Assembly (NCBI GenBank): GCA_035356615.1
Contig: DAOQSN010000021.1
Coordinates: 29,786 to 93,785, forward strand
Length of the DNA: 64,000 nt
Source: JAKQDH01 sp029558835
Lineage (GTDB): Bacteria; Planctomycetota; Phycisphaerae; UBA1845
Direction of reading: 5' to 3'
Positions 7,813-16,775 of this stretch are shown one piece after another (positions within the stretch are counted from its first letter, which is position 1; every line of letters begins with the position of its first letter). The translations under genes and the position numbers were made by a program. Below the pieces are notes generated by a model that did no database searches, was not told where the DNA came from, and saw nothing but the letters and a program-made list of their open reading frames with translations.

Positions 7813-9221
7813 CAACGCCATGCAACCCCAAACGTGTGTCCACCCGAACCGCCTTGGCGGCGCTGATCGGCGTGGCCGCCCTCGCGCTGGTCGCGTTCGC
7901 GCAGCCACAACCGAAGCCGTCCAGTTACGCGCCGGTCACCGGCATCGACGACTTCCAGACCGTCATGTCGCGCATGGAGGCCGCCAAGCCGGAGATCATG
8001 AAGAAGCACGCCGCCCTGCTGGCCGAGCGCTATGACCTCAGTGACCGCCCGGCCCAGGGCGTCACCATGTCGCGCGGCAAGCCCGTCCAGGAAGGCGTCC
8101 GCGTCAAGCTACCGGCGAGCATGACCTGGGAGAAGCTCACGGCCATGAAGCCCGACGAAGTACGGGAGAAGGGTGCCTGCCCCAAGGGCTTCCTGCCGCT
8201 GCCGCACCCTAATCACCCCGAAGGCGGCATGCTGTTCCCCAAGCACCACATCGACGAGATCAACAAGCAGGAAGCGCGGGACCTGACGCGGTTCGACCTC
8301 GACTACGACCTGCCGACGCACTTCCTGCCGGAGTATCCGCCTGCCATCTTCCTGACCACGCGCCCGGACCTGGGCGACGTGTCGCAGGGCAAGGTGGTAA
8401 CGATGATGAACTACTTCGAGCTGTTCAACGGCATCCTGAATCCCAAGCAGCTCGAGGGCCTGCGCCTGCTGGTGACGCCGTTCCCGCAGCAGCAGTTCAA
8501 CCAGACGGACGATCGGCGGTCAGCTCACCCGCACCGCGGCGTCACCTGCTTCGACTGCCACGTTAACGGGCACACGAACGCGGCGACGCACCTGGTGGGT
8601 GACATTCGGCCGCAGGAGTTTCGGCACCGTCTGGATACTCCGCCGCTGCGCGGGGTCAACATCCAGCGGCTCTTCGGCTCGCAGCGGGCACTGAAGTCGG
8701 TCGAGGACTTCACCGAGTTCGAGCAGCGGGCGGCCTACTTTGACGGGGACCCGGTGATTGCGACCAAGAAGGGTGCCAACGTCCTCGAACGGGGCAGCCA
8801 GGTGCACTTCATGGCCGAGTTCGAGGCCCTGCTGGACTTCCCGCCGGCGCCCAAGCTGAACGTGCTGGGCAAGCTGGACGAGAGCAAGGCGACGGAGTCG
8901 GAAGTGCGCGGGCAGACGGTGTTCTTCGACAAGGGCCAGTGCGCCGTTTGCCACCCGGCGCCGTACTACACCGACAATCTCATGCACAACCTGCGGGCGG
9001 AGCGGTTCTTCAAGCCGCAGATGATCAACGGTCGCCTGGCCTCGGCCGACGGACCGATCAAGACGTTCCCGCTGCGCGGCGTCAAGGACTCGCCGCCGTA
9101 TCTGCATGACGGGCGTCTGTTGACTTTGGAAGATACGGTAGAGTTCTTCAACCTCATCCTGGAGACGAAGCTGACCGTCCAGGAGAAGGCGGATTTGGTC
9201 GCGTTCCTGCGGACTCTGTAG
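7809..9221 (+). CDS. Di-haem cytochrome c peroxidase / MauG-like exported protein
   Basis: The ATG at 7809 overlaps the repressor's stop and is preceded by AAGGAG in CCGAAGGAGAGC. Length is 470 aa with a signal peptide (LAALIGVAALALVAFA). Two haem c motifs are present, CFDCH near residue 250 and CAVCH near residue 380. The C-terminal half reads FPLRGVKDSPPYLHDGRLLT, the typical second-domain block of bacterial di-haem cytochrome c peroxidases and MauG relatives. A DLVAFLRTL ending is also typical of class I cytochrome c folds. The protein is probably periplasmic and reduces H2O2. Translational coupling to a Fur/PerR-type repressor supports a role in peroxide defence. Related planctomycete proteins are often given only a generic cytochrome name, so the exact substrate is uncertain. 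Confidence 0.8.
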   Translation: MTTPCNPKRVSTRTALAALIGVAALALVAFAQPQPKPSSYAPVTGIDDFQTVMSRMEAAKPEIMKKHAALLAERYDLSDRPAQGVTMSRGKPVQEGVRVKLPASMTWEKLTAMKPDEVREKGACPKGFLPLPHPNHPEGGMLFPKHHIDEINKQEARDLTRFDLDYDLPTHFLPEYPPAIFLTTRPDLGDVSQGKVVTMMNYFELFNGILNPKQLEGLRLLVTPFPQQQFNQTDDRRSAHPHRGVTCFDCHVNGHTNAATHLVGDIRPQEFRHRLDTPPLRGVNIQRLFGSQRALKSVEDFTEFEQRAAYFDGDPVIATKKGANVLERGSQVHFMAEFEALLDFPPAPKLNVLGKLDESKATESEVRGQTVFFDKGQCAVCHPAPYYTDNLMHNLRAERFFKPQMINGRLASADGPIKTFPLRGVKDSPPYLHDGRLLTLEDTVEFFNLILETKLTVQEKADLVAFLRTL

Positions 9222-9880
9222 ACGATCCCGCACCGGGCGACCGCGCCTGCGCTTGGCGAAGTCTCCGTGCGCGATCCGGCGCGGCCGCTGTGCACCGCGA
9301 CTGTGAGGAAGCGGACGGACTGCAACGCCACCGTCGCGTGTCGGCGTCTGCTCAGACAGGCGGTACGCGTGGCTTCAGCGTTCCGGCGACGTTCGCTCGC
9401 CCTCCGGGCGAGACGAAGGAGAAGGAGTATATCGGTCCGCCCCCCAGGGCCTCGAAGCCCCTGGCAACGCTCGTCCGCCCTCCGGGCGGCAGAAGGCACC
9501 TGCCCTTCGGATTGAACGAGGCGGGCGCTTTTCGCCCGGAGACAGTGGGCGCTCTTCGCCCAGAGGGCACCCGGTGGTTGCCAGGGACTCTCAGTCCCTG
9601 GCAACCGCACCCTCTTCTTCTCCTGCCCCGCCCGGAGGGCGGGCGGAGATTACCGACATCGTGCGGGGGCGCGGTCACCGCGGCGCCGATGCACCTGCGA
9701 CAGGAACTGCGAGTGATCGAGCTTGTGCCCATCAAGCGAATACGCAAGCGCAAGGAGATGGCGCAGGCAGAAGCCTGGCCAACGGTTCCTCATACCGGCT
9801 TGGGCAAATGGCTATGCTGTACCCGTAATCGTCCGCGAAACCAACAACTAGGCGCCCCTGGCGCCGCAGGAGAGACCAAC
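9222..9880. other. Repeat-filled intergenic region
   Basis: These 659 bases before the rubrerythrin gene carry repeat family 2 (9395-9644) and no supported gene. Frames through the repeats have the composition of the repeat and not of a protein. Confidence 0.6.
9395..9644. repeat. Repeat family 2 (CGCCCTCCGGGCG / TTGCCAGGGACTC modules)
   Basis: Several short self-complementary units are strung together: CGCCCTCCGGGCG three times with variations, GGGCGCTTTTCGCCC and GGGCGCTCTTCGCCC hairpins, and TTGCCAGGGACTCTCAGTCC with its partner CCCTGGCAAC. The same modules recur at 26970-27133 before ispH. Confidence 0.8.
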
Positions 9881-10381
9881 ATGCCCGAAACGCACAGCGA
9901 CCTGAAGGAAGCCTTCGCCGGTGAGAGCCAGGCCAATCGCAAGTACCTGGCCTTCGCCCAGCAGGCCGAGAAGGACGGGTTCCCGAATATCGCCAGACTC
10001 TTTCGCACGACGGCCGAGGCGGAGACCATCCACGCCCTGGCGCATCTGGCCGCCCTGGACGGCGTTGGCACAACTGTTAAGAACCTCCAGGCCGCCCTCG
10101 ACGGGGAAACCTATGAGTACACGAAGATGTACCCGCCCATGGTGCAGCGGGCGGATACCGGCAAGCACAAGGCCAAGCGGATGTTCGCCCTTGCCGTCAA
10201 GGCCGAGGAAGTGCATGCCGGGCTGTACGGCCTGGCCCTCGAGGCCGCCCGCCAGGGCAAGGACCTGACCGAGAGCAAGTTCTATCTCTGCCCGGTCTGC
10301 GGGCACATCGAGTTCGGCAAGCCGCCCGCCGCCTGCCCGATCTGCGGCGCGAAAGCGGAGAAGTACCTGCTCGTGGCATAG
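9881..10381 (+). CDS. rbr: Rubrerythrin
   Basis: Rubrerythrin is a cytoplasmic non-haem di-iron protein that reduces hydrogen peroxide using electrons from NADH via rubredoxin-like partners. The 166-aa protein has the N-terminal four-helix di-iron domain, with glutamates in LKEAFAGESQANRKYLAFA, TAEAETIHALAH and KAEEVHAGLYGLA. A C-terminal rubredoxin-like domain has the two knuckles CPVCGHIEFG and CPICGAKAEKY. The start is well supported by GCAGGAGAGACC 7 nt upstream. It is the third peroxide-related gene in this segment after the repressor and the cytochrome. It is separated from them by 660 bases of repeats, so it probably has its own promoter, which I could not locate. Confidence 0.95.
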   Translation: MPETHSDLKEAFAGESQANRKYLAFAQQAEKDGFPNIARLFRTTAEAETIHALAHLAALDGVGTTVKNLQAALDGETYEYTKMYPPMVQRADTGKHKAKRMFALAVKAEEVHAGLYGLALEAARQGKDLTESKFYLCPVCGHIEFGKPPAACPICGAKAEKYLLVA

Positions 10382-10388
10382 TCGAACT

Positions 10389-10583
10389 GGGTGGCATGGC
10401 CAAGCGCAGCGCCGCCATGCTGCCCCGCATGACGCATGCCCGCGCCCACCTCGAGGGCTCGTGCAGGCTGGTTTGACCGGGTCGCTGCGCGCCGGCGCTT
10501 GAGCATGCCCTTCCGTCACGTGGGAAGCAACGGCATGGCTACCGTCGCCGCATGCCGGCGCCTTCGGCTTGGGCATGCCACCC
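10389..10583. repeat. Dispersed palindrome, copy C (long central segment)
   Basis: The left half GGGTGGCATGGCCAAGCGCA begins at 10389. The right half GGCGCCTTCGGCTTGGGCAT ends GCCACCC at 10583. The centre is longer than in other copies and contains further internal half-like pieces (GCGCCGGCGCTTGAGCATGC). Confidence 0.85.
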
Positions 10584-10651
10584 GGCCTGCTGTCACATCA
10601 TGCCACCCGGGCTGCTGTCACACCCTGCCACCCAGGTTGCCGTTACAGCAT
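10577..10651 (+). repeat. Three tandem 25-bp repeats
   Basis: Three consecutive 25-bp units start at 10577, 10602 and 10627. Each begins GCCACCC and continues as GGCCTGCTGTCACATCAT, GGGCTGCTGTCACACCCT and AGGTTGCCGTTACAGCAT. The first unit begins inside the last bases of palindrome C, so the tandem array seems to have grown from the end of that element. Confidence 0.85.
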
Positions 10652-10682
10652 ATTGACCGGGGCTGCCTCATTCGGCGCCGCG

Positions 10683-11435
10683 CTACGATTCCTGTGCCAA
10701 CTGGGCCCCGACCTCATCCGGGATGTGGGAGTTCGAGTAGACCGCCTGGACATCGTCGTGGTCCTCGAAGGCGTCGATGAGGCGCATCACTTTCCGTGCC
10801 GACTCCAGGTCGAGTGTGATCTCGTTGGCGGCACACATGGAAAGATCCGCGGAGGCCATCTCGATGCCCGCCTCCTCCAGGGCCTTCTTGAGCCGCTCGA
10901 AGTTCTGCGGATTGCACAGCACTTCATGAGCAACGTCGGAGGTGATGACGTCGTCCGCCCCGGCCTCCAGGGCGAGCTCCAGCAGCTTGTCCTCCCCCAC
11001 CTTGGCGGCGTCAACGACGATCACGCCGCGCTGGCTGAACAAGAAGGCGACGCAGTTGGTCGCCCCCATGTTGCCGCCGTGCCGCTCGAAGACCTTCTTG
11101 ATTTCCGGGGTGGTCCGGTTGCGGTTATCCGTGACGGCCTTGCACATGATGGCCACGCCCGCCGGCCCGTAACCTTCGTAGACCACCTCCTCGAACCGCT
11201 CGCCCTGCAACTCGCCGGTGCCCTTCTTGATCGCCTTCTCGATGGTGTCTTTGGGCATGTTCCCCGCCTTCGCCTTGTCGATCGCCAGGCGCAAGGAGGG
11301 ATTGTCCTGCGGGTTGCCGCCGCGCTGGGCCGCCATGGTGACGGCGCGGGCGAGTTTGCTCCACGCCCGGCCGCGACGCGCGTCAATGACTGCTTTCTTG
11401 TGCTTAATCGAAGACCATTTCGAATGCCCGGACAA
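10683..11435 (-). CDS. yebC: YebC/PmpR-family protein (TACO1-like translation factor or regulator)
   Basis: The protein is 250 aa and full length. The family N-terminus is MSGHSKWSSIKHKK; here the codons read TTG-TCC-GGG-CAT, so a TTG at 11435 gives exactly this start. AGGAG lies 8 nt upstream of it. A GTG at 11444 overlaps the AGGAG itself and is unlikely to be used. Family features present include GNMPKDTIEKAIKKG, YEGYGPAGVAIM and the C-terminal DLSMCAANEITLDLE. YebC proteins act on translation of proline-rich stretches or as DNA-binding regulators. It is convergent with rubrerythrin. The 191 bases between this gene's start and the next gene's stop show nothing notable. Confidence 0.95.
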   Translation of the reverse strand: MSGHSKWSSIKHKKAVIDARRGRAWSKLARAVTMAAQRGGNPQDNPSLRLAIDKAKAGNMPKDTIEKAIKKGTGELQGERFEEVVYEGYGPAGVAIMCKAVTDNRNRTTPEIKKVFERHGGNMGATNCVAFLFSQRGVIVVDAAKVGEDKLLELALEAGADDVITSDVAHEVLCNPQNFERLKKALEEAGIEMASADLSMCAANEITLDLESARKVMRLIDAFEDHDDVQAVYSNSHIPDEVGAQLAQES

Positions 11436-11626
11436 CTTAGTCACTCCTGGTGGATATCAGCCGGTCCCTGCGCGCCCCCGGTCGAACAACATGAGGTCCC
11501 CGAACAGTATAGGCGTGCACCCCTCAGAGCCACGGGCGCAAGCCCGCGGACAACTCCGCCCCGCCGGCGAAGGCCCTGGCAACTCGACTTGCACACAGAA
11601 GCCCACATCTGCGCCAGAAGTCCTCG

Positions 11627-14600
11627 CTACGAACCCTTCGCCTCCCCTTGCCCACCGACCTCGGCCGCCGGGGCAACCTGCGGAGGCTCGCCTTGCCGCA
11701 CCGCCTCGATCTTGGCGGCGGCCGTCGCCCGCACGCGCCCGACCTCCGGACTGCGCTCAGCAGTGGCCGAATCCTCGGCCGCCTTGACCGCCGCCGTCCA
11801 GTATTGTACCGCCTCCTGAGGCGATCCGATCCGGTAGCAGGCATCGCCCAGGTGGTCCAAGACCACCGCGTCCGGCTCCGCATCGAGCGCCACCGCCCGG
11901 GCGAGCCACTTCCTCGCCTCGGCCCACTTGCCCTGTTTATACCGAAGCCAACCCAGAGTGTCGAGATAGGCACTTCGCCGGGGATCCTGCGCCACGGCGT
12001 AGCAGATCATCCCCTCCGCCTCCTCGAGCCGCACCCCCTGGTCAATCCAGCCGTAGGCAACGTCGTTGTTCAGTCCCACGTCGTCGGGCAGCAGCCTCAG
12101 GGCTTCCGCCAGAACGGCCGTGGCGAGTTCCGCGCGACCCTGCTCCTGGTGGCACAGGGCCATCAGGCGGGCCCGCTCGACGTTGTCCGTCGGATCGGTG
12201 GGGTCGACGGGCCAGTCCTTCAACTTAGCCTCGGCCCGCCCGTACTGCCGCGCACGAACCAATTGCTCAATCAGCAGCGAGCGCAGGAAACCGATGTCCA
12301 CCCGCGAATCCGCCCGGCCAAGCTGCTCGTCGATGATGCGTTGGATCAACGCGATGCAGCTCTCGTGCTCGCCCGCCGCGCTGAGCTCCTGCAACGCCAG
12401 CCCCTGGTAGGGCAGCGGGTTCCGGCTGACGAACTGCTGATTCTCAACCAGCTCCAGCGCGTCTCCGCGCCGTCCCCCGTTGAAGAGTGCCCCGATCAAT
12501 TGCAGCAGGGCGGCCTCATTGGCGGGGTCGTCGTAGATGCGGTCCAGCACAACCTGCTGGGCCTGCTCCGCCCGGCCCACCGCGATCAGCGCTTCCACCA
12601 GCAGCGGCACCACACCCTCCGCCGGCGCGCCCTCGTGGGCCGCACACTCCAGCACGGCCAGCGCCTCCGCCGGTCGCTTCCAGCCGAGCAGTTCCCGCGC
12701 TAAACGCACCGTCCACTGCCCGGGCGTGTCCTCTCCGGCCGCCCACTCCCGCAGCCGGGCCTCCAGCTCCTCCTCCCGCCGGGCCAGCCGCAGCGTCTCG
12801 GCCGTCGCCAGCCGATACAGCTTCCGATGGGCCTCCTCCGGCGGTCGGTGCTCCTCCACCCACTGGATCAGCCCCAACGCCGCGTCCCACTCGTGCATGT
12901 TCAGGTTCAGGTTAATCAGCCGCAGCCGCCACGTATGCCGGTTCGGGTGCCGCGGCAGCAGCCCACGGAGCCGCGCCGCCGCCGACTCGTAATCGAGCAA
13001 CTGCTCATCAGCCTCCACCAATCCCAGGGCGGCCTCTTCGTTGTCCGGCTCCAGCGCCAGCGCCTGCGCGTAGGCCGCCCGCTTCTGGGGCAGGCGGGCA
13101 TAGGCCGCGCGGGCGTCCTCGGCCGCCGTACGCGCCAGACTGTCCGCCAGCGCCAGCCAAGTGGCCGCGTCCGGCTCGTGCTCCCTTAGCGCTGCCTCCA
13201 ACGCCTGTCGATAGGCCGCCCCGTCGCCCGTGCGCAGCAGGTTGATCAGCGCCGCCGCTCGCACCGCCGCCAGCGGCGTCCGCGCCTGTGTGCGCAGTTC
13301 CTCCAATTGAGCGGCCGCCTCCGTAAGCTGCCGCTCACTGACGTACATCGCGGCCAGCATCTCGCGGGCACGATCCTGGGTCGGGTCCGTCTTCAGCAGG
13401 AGCTGCAGGTGCTGCCGGGCAAGGTTCACGTCGCCAAGCTGATGGTCCACGATCGCCAGCTTGAGCATCGCCTCCGTATCGCTGCGGTCCGCCTGCGACG
13501 CCGCCGCGAAGTGACGCCGCGCGGATCGCGGGTCATCGAGACCCAGGTACGCCTCCCCCAGGAGCCGCTCCAGCGCCGGATCCTCGGGCACATCCGTCTC
13601 GGCCCGTCCCGCCACCCGCAGTGCATCCTCCCACTCATATTGCCGCAGGTGAATCTCCGCCAGCGCCACGCGCGTCGGCACGAAAGCCGGCGCCGCAGCG
13701 TAACTCCGGCGAAGCCAGCGATGAGCATCCTCCAGCCGCCCGACCTTCTGCGCCAGACGACCCAGCAGGTACGCGGAAGCGTAGTCCTCCCCCGGACCTT
13801 CCGCACTCAGCAGCTTCGCCACCGCGGCCGGAGCGCTCGCCGCCGCCAGGAATCGCCCATCCCAGTCGCGCACCTCCGGTCGCTTCTCAATTGCCTCGCT
13901 GCAGGCGTCCAGCACCGCCGACCACGCCCCCTGCTCCCCCAGCAGTTGAAGTAGACGCGCCCGCACGGCATCAGCCTCCGGCTGGCGCGCCAGGTGGACT
14001 TCGAGCTCCCGCCGCGCTTGCTCCGCCTGCCCGGTAGCCACCAGGGCGTCCGCCAGACTCACCATCCAGCCCGGCTCCTCCGGCGCCGCCTGGGCCCGAG
14101 TCCGCAGTTCCTCCGCCAGGCGCTCCGGCCGCCCCTCGGCCGCGAAGATGTCGCGGAGCAGTGCCACCAACTCGTCACTGTAACTGGGCAGCGCCTGCAC
14201 CGCGCCCAGTGCCGCACCGGGCCGGCCGGCCTGCACGCACAACCGCACATAGCGACTCAGCAGGTCGAAGTTCCCTGCTTCCTGCGCCACTAGCGAGGCC
14301 AACAATTCTGCCGCCTCACCCGGTCGCCGCAACTGTTCGAGCAGGGCGGCCCGCTCCAGGGTGGCCGTGCGCCGGTACCCCACCAGCGTACCGGTCGCCT
14401 CGGGGTCCATGTTTGCCGCCGCGGCCGCGTCCGCCTCACGCGCAAACGCCTCATACTGAGTCAGCCCGGCCGAGGCATACCCCTCCGCCCCCAGCACCTG
14501 GGCCAGATGAAAGTGACACAGCGCCGCCACGAAGGCGTCCTCCCCGAAGTTGCCGCACAGCAGCGCCGTCCGATACTCCCGCAGGGCCGCGCCCGTATCG

Positions 14601-15067
14601 CCGTGCTCGTGGGCCACACGCCCCAGCACGTAGTGCACCAGGGCATCGTCGGGGTCCACCCCCACGGCCTGCTCCGCATGCGTCCGGGCACCTTCCGGGT
14701 TGCCCGCCCGCAGGTGCAGCCACGCCAGGGCCCGGTGGAGCCGCGGGTGTTGCGGGTCATAGCGCAGCGCCCGCTCCAACTCAAGCTGCGCCTCGGTGAA
14801 GCGCCGCTCGCCCGCCAACGGCTCCGCCTGGGCGATCTGCCGCGCCGCACGCTCCGACAACGCGGGCACCGACGCCGGCGCAGCCGGCCGGGTCACCGCC
14901 GGCTCGATGCTCTCCAGCGGCAGGGCCGCACGCGCTGGGGCGGCCTCTGCCGGCTCGCCCGCGCGCACCGCCTGCTGCACCGGCGCCGCCACTCCGCCGG
15001 ACGACGACATGCACCCCGGCAAGCTCACCGCCGCCAGCAGCAACAAGATGTCTCCACGCCTGCGCAT
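11627..15067 (-). CDS. Large TPR-repeat lipoprotein
   Basis: The start is the ATG at 15067 with GAGG 6 nt upstream; the frame extends to 15124 without an RBS. The 1146-aa protein opens MRRRGDILLLLAAVSLPGCM, a signal peptide II with lipobox LPGC, so it should be lipid-anchored. Nearly the whole remainder is tandem tetratricopeptide units. Examples include LERALRYDPQHPRLHRALAW (about residue 110) and the final DAVVLDHLGDACYRIGSPQE block. There is no catalytic domain. Such giant TPR lipoproteins are scaffolds for envelope or secretion complexes. Nothing in the neighbourhood names the partner: yebC follows downstream and the HhH-GPD gene lies 101 bases upstream. Function is inferred only from the repeats. 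Confidence 0.85.
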   Translation of the reverse strand: MRRRGDILLLLAAVSLPGCMSSSGGVAAPVQQAVRAGEPAEAAPARAALPLESIEPAVTRPAAPASVPALSERAARQIAQAEPLAGERRFTEAQLELERALRYDPQHPRLHRALAWLHLRAGNPEGARTHAEQAVGVDPDDALVHYVLGRVAHEHGDTGAALREYRTALLCGNFGEDAFVAALCHFHLAQVLGAEGYASAGLTQYEAFAREADAAAAANMDPEATGTLVGYRRTATLERAALLEQLRRPGEAAELLASLVAQEAGNFDLLSRYVRLCVQAGRPGAALGAVQALPSYSDELVALLRDIFAAEGRPERLAEELRTRAQAAPEEPGWMVSLADALVATGQAEQARRELEVHLARQPEADAVRARLLQLLGEQGAWSAVLDACSEAIEKRPEVRDWDGRFLAAASAPAAVAKLLSAEGPGEDYASAYLLGRLAQKVGRLEDAHRWLRRSYAAAPAFVPTRVALAEIHLRQYEWEDALRVAGRAETDVPEDPALERLLGEAYLGLDDPRSARRHFAAASQADRSDTEAMLKLAIVDHQLGDVNLARQHLQLLLKTDPTQDRAREMLAAMYVSERQLTEAAAQLEELRTQARTPLAAVRAAALINLLRTGDGAAYRQALEAALREHEPDAATWLALADSLARTAAEDARAAYARLPQKRAAYAQALALEPDNEEAALGLVEADEQLLDYESAAARLRGLLPRHPNRHTWRLRLINLNLNMHEWDAALGLIQWVEEHRPPEEAHRKLYRLATAETLRLARREEELEARLREWAAGEDTPGQWTVRLARELLGWKRPAEALAVLECAAHEGAPAEGVVPLLVEALIAVGRAEQAQQVVLDRIYDDPANEAALLQLIGALFNGGRRGDALELVENQQFVSRNPLPYQGLALQELSAAGEHESCIALIQRIIDEQLGRADSRVDIGFLRSLLIEQLVRARQYGRAEAKLKDWPVDPTDPTDNVERARLMALCHQEQGRAELATAVLAEALRLLPDDVGLNNDVAYGWIDQGVRLEEAEGMICYAVAQDPRRSAYLDTLGWLRYKQGKWAEARKWLARAVALDAEPDAVVLDHLGDACYRIGSPQEAVQYWTAAVKAAEDSATAERSPEVGRVRATAAAKIEAVRQGEPPQVAPAAEVGGQGEAKGS

Positions 15068-15168
15068 TGGAATCCTCGTGGCAAAGCCGTGCTCGGCGAA
15101 TAGCCCGGACAACCCACCGCGCACCGTGCGATACCTCGTGTCCGGGGGAATGAACCGGCTGTCCCGTG

Positions 15169-15915
15169 CTATGGCGGGGTTTCCTTCTCCTCAGTCACCG
15201 GCGGCGGACCGGGTTGGGCACGCGGGCGACGGCGGCGCGGCTTGGCCGGCGCGGGCTCCTTCCCTTCACTTCCTTTGCGGGCGGAGCGCTTGCCGGGCGA
15301 ACCCGGCGCGCCCAGACGCGCCGCGGCCGCCTCCATGATCAGGCAGAACGCCTTCGCTTCCTCCGCCGGTACGTGTCGTTCGAGAAACGCCTGGACCTCC
15401 TCCACTCCGGCCTCCGGGTGCACCAGCCCGGTCGACCGCAACGCCTCGAACACCACCTGGTTCACCGGAATGGCATGCCCCCCCAGGCTCCACAGCATAA
15501 CCGAGGCGATGGTGAATGCATCGATCCCGTCGAGCTTCTCCAGGTACTGCTTCGCCTCGCGCCGGGGCATCGTCCGCAGCTTATCCAGCGACAAGCGGTT
15601 CTCCCGCTCGAAAACCGCCTGCAAGACCCGCGTCAGCCGACGCGCCCGCTCCGGCGCATCCGGCAGCAGTCCCGCAAGCTGGCCGGCCAAGTGGCTTGGC
15701 AGCGACACCCGCACGTCGTTCCAGTCGACGGCCCGGGCAAGCAGTCGTTCCACCGCTTGCCGGGCTGCCAATTCCATGCACCCGCCGCCCAGAACCCCAA
15801 GCGCCAGTCGGTAGATCGGGTCGTCCCCGGGGGGAATCTCAGGAGCCGGTACCTCGGCGCGCAGACGGGCGTAAGCCCTCTTGAGTTGCTCGCCGTAGGC
15901 CGTCCCCTCCTTCAT
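15169..15915 (-). CDS. HhH-GPD (endonuclease III-like) protein lacking canonical catalytic residues
   Basis: The 248-aa protein is last in the nusA-infB-rbfA operon; its ATG overlaps the rbfA stop by 4 bases. The central 150 residues fit the HhH-GPD fold, with LDGIDAFTIASVMLWSLGG at the hairpin and IPVNQVVFEALRSTG after it. In active glycosylases of the EndoIII type these regions read like LPGVGRKTA and VDTHVFR. Here the lysine position is Phe and the Asp position is Asn, and no [4Fe-4S] cysteine set is present. The C-terminal 50 residues are a Lys/Arg/Pro-rich tail. I infer a DNA- or RNA-binding derivative and not an active glycosylase. The alignment was done by eye. Confidence 0.75.
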   Translation of the reverse strand: MKEGTAYGEQLKRAYARLRAEVPAPEIPPGDDPIYRLALGVLGGGCMELAARQAVERLLARAVDWNDVRVSLPSHLAGQLAGLLPDAPERARRLTRVLQAVFERENRLSLDKLRTMPRREAKQYLEKLDGIDAFTIASVMLWSLGGHAIPVNQVVFEALRSTGLVHPEAGVEEVQAFLERHVPAEEAKAFCLIMEAAAARLGAPGSPGKRSARKGSEGKEPAPAKPRRRRPRAQPGPPPVTEEKETPP

Positions 15916-16436
15916 GCCTCGCGTCCCTCCGTCGGTTCGGCGTCTAACGACCCGCCCCCTTCGACGTCCTCCGACGCGGAGCCCTCAACCTCCAGCAGAT
16001 TCTCCTCACCTTCCGCGTCCGGCCCCACCACCTCACCGCCGTCCGGCCCCTGCTCACCGGCCGGCGCCTCCGGCAGGAAGGCCTCCGGCTTGGCCAGCCG
16101 GTTCTGCTCCAGCAGTTCCAACGTGCGCCGCGTGCCCCGCACGCGCGGGTCAACCAGAAACCGCAACTGCGGACACTGCCGAATCTGAAGGTCGCGGGCC
16201 ACCAGCCCCTGCACGTGCCCCGTCGCGTGCTCCAGGGCCGCCAGTGTCTTGCGCTCGTCCACCGCCTGGCCCGGCACGCTCAGGTACACCTTCGCCACCT
16301 GCAAGTCCCCGCTCACCTCGACGCGGGTCACGGTCGTCAGCGCCGCGATGCGCGGATCCTGCATGTGCCGGCTGAGCACTTCGCTCACCAGTTCGCGAAT
16401 CAGGCTCCCGAGCCTTTCCCTGCGATACGGACGCAT
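15912..16436 (-). CDS. rbfA: Ribosome-binding factor A
   Basis: RbfA is a KH-like protein that binds the 30S subunit during 16S rRNA 5'-end maturation. From the ATG at 16436 the 174-aa protein begins MRPYRRERLGSLIRELVSEV, matching the family start. HMQDPRIAALTTVTRVEVSG and LQVAKVYLSVPG follow, the most conserved blocks. A TTG at 16481 that overlaps the previous gene's stop (TTGA) would add 15 residues and is a real alternative because it would couple the two genes. The last 70 residues are an acidic extension (VGPDAEGEENLLEVEG) beyond the usual end of RbfA. The stop overlaps the next gene's ATG. Operon position after infB and DUF503 matches many bacteria. Confidence 0.92.
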   Translation of the reverse strand: MRPYRRERLGSLIRELVSEVLSRHMQDPRIAALTTVTRVEVSGDLQVAKVYLSVPGQAVDERKTLAALEHATGHVQGLVARDLQIRQCPQLRFLVDPRVRGTRRTLELLEQNRLAKPEAFLPEAPAGEQGPDGGEVVGPDAEGEENLLEVEGSASEDVEGGGSLDAEPTEGREA

Positions 16437-16477
16437 CGTGACTTCTCGTCCCCGCGGCACGGCCACGCCGACCCGTG

Positions 16478-16759
16478 TCAATGCAACTCCCGCTCGTATT
16501 GCAGCAGGCTCACCTGCGGCGTGCCGCGCACCACGTCCACCACCCGGTCCAACTGCGACTCCACCTCGCGGGCCTCGTTGGAAACCACCGCCACCCCCAA
16601 CGTCGCCCGCTGCCAGACGTCCTGGTGCGCCACTTCCGCCACCGACACGTTGAAGCGGTTTCGCAGCCGTTGCTTAAGGCTCTGCAACACGCGGCGCTTG
16701 TCCTTCAGCGAGCGAGCCTCGTAAATCACCAGCTCAACGGTGAGCACGCCCACCACCAT
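16478..16759 (-). CDS. DUF503/YlxP-family protein
   Basis: The 93-aa protein starts at the ATG at 16759, beginning MVVGVLTVELVIYEARSLKD. The family signature SLKDKRRVLQSLKQRLRNRF follows directly. The frame continues upstream to 16864 without family character. The family fold is a small ferredoxin-like alpha/beta domain of unknown activity. In Firmicutes ylxP lies between infB and rbfA, exactly the order seen here, which supports a role in ribosome assembly or translation. It ends 16 nt from the zinc-ribbon membrane protein's stop side and just before rbfA. Confidence 0.9.
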   Translation of the reverse strand: MVVGVLTVELVIYEARSLKDKRRVLQSLKQRLRNRFNVSVAEVAHQDVWQRATLGVAVVSNEAREVESQLDRVVDVVRGTPQVSLLQYERELH

Positions 16760-16775
16760 ACATCCCCGGCCGACC

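Larger units (their letters stand above)
10382..10682. other. Convergent intergenic region made of repeats
   Basis: These 301 bases lie between the 3' ends of rubrerythrin (plus) and yebC (minus). They are almost wholly palindrome copy C plus a 25-bp tandem repeat, so the repeats may serve as a bidirectional transcription barrier. Confidence 0.6.

Noticed and set aside
9290..9880. An N-terminal extension of the rubrerythrin frame through repeat family 2
   Set aside because: The residues come from the repeat, and an RBS sits right before the family start at 9881.
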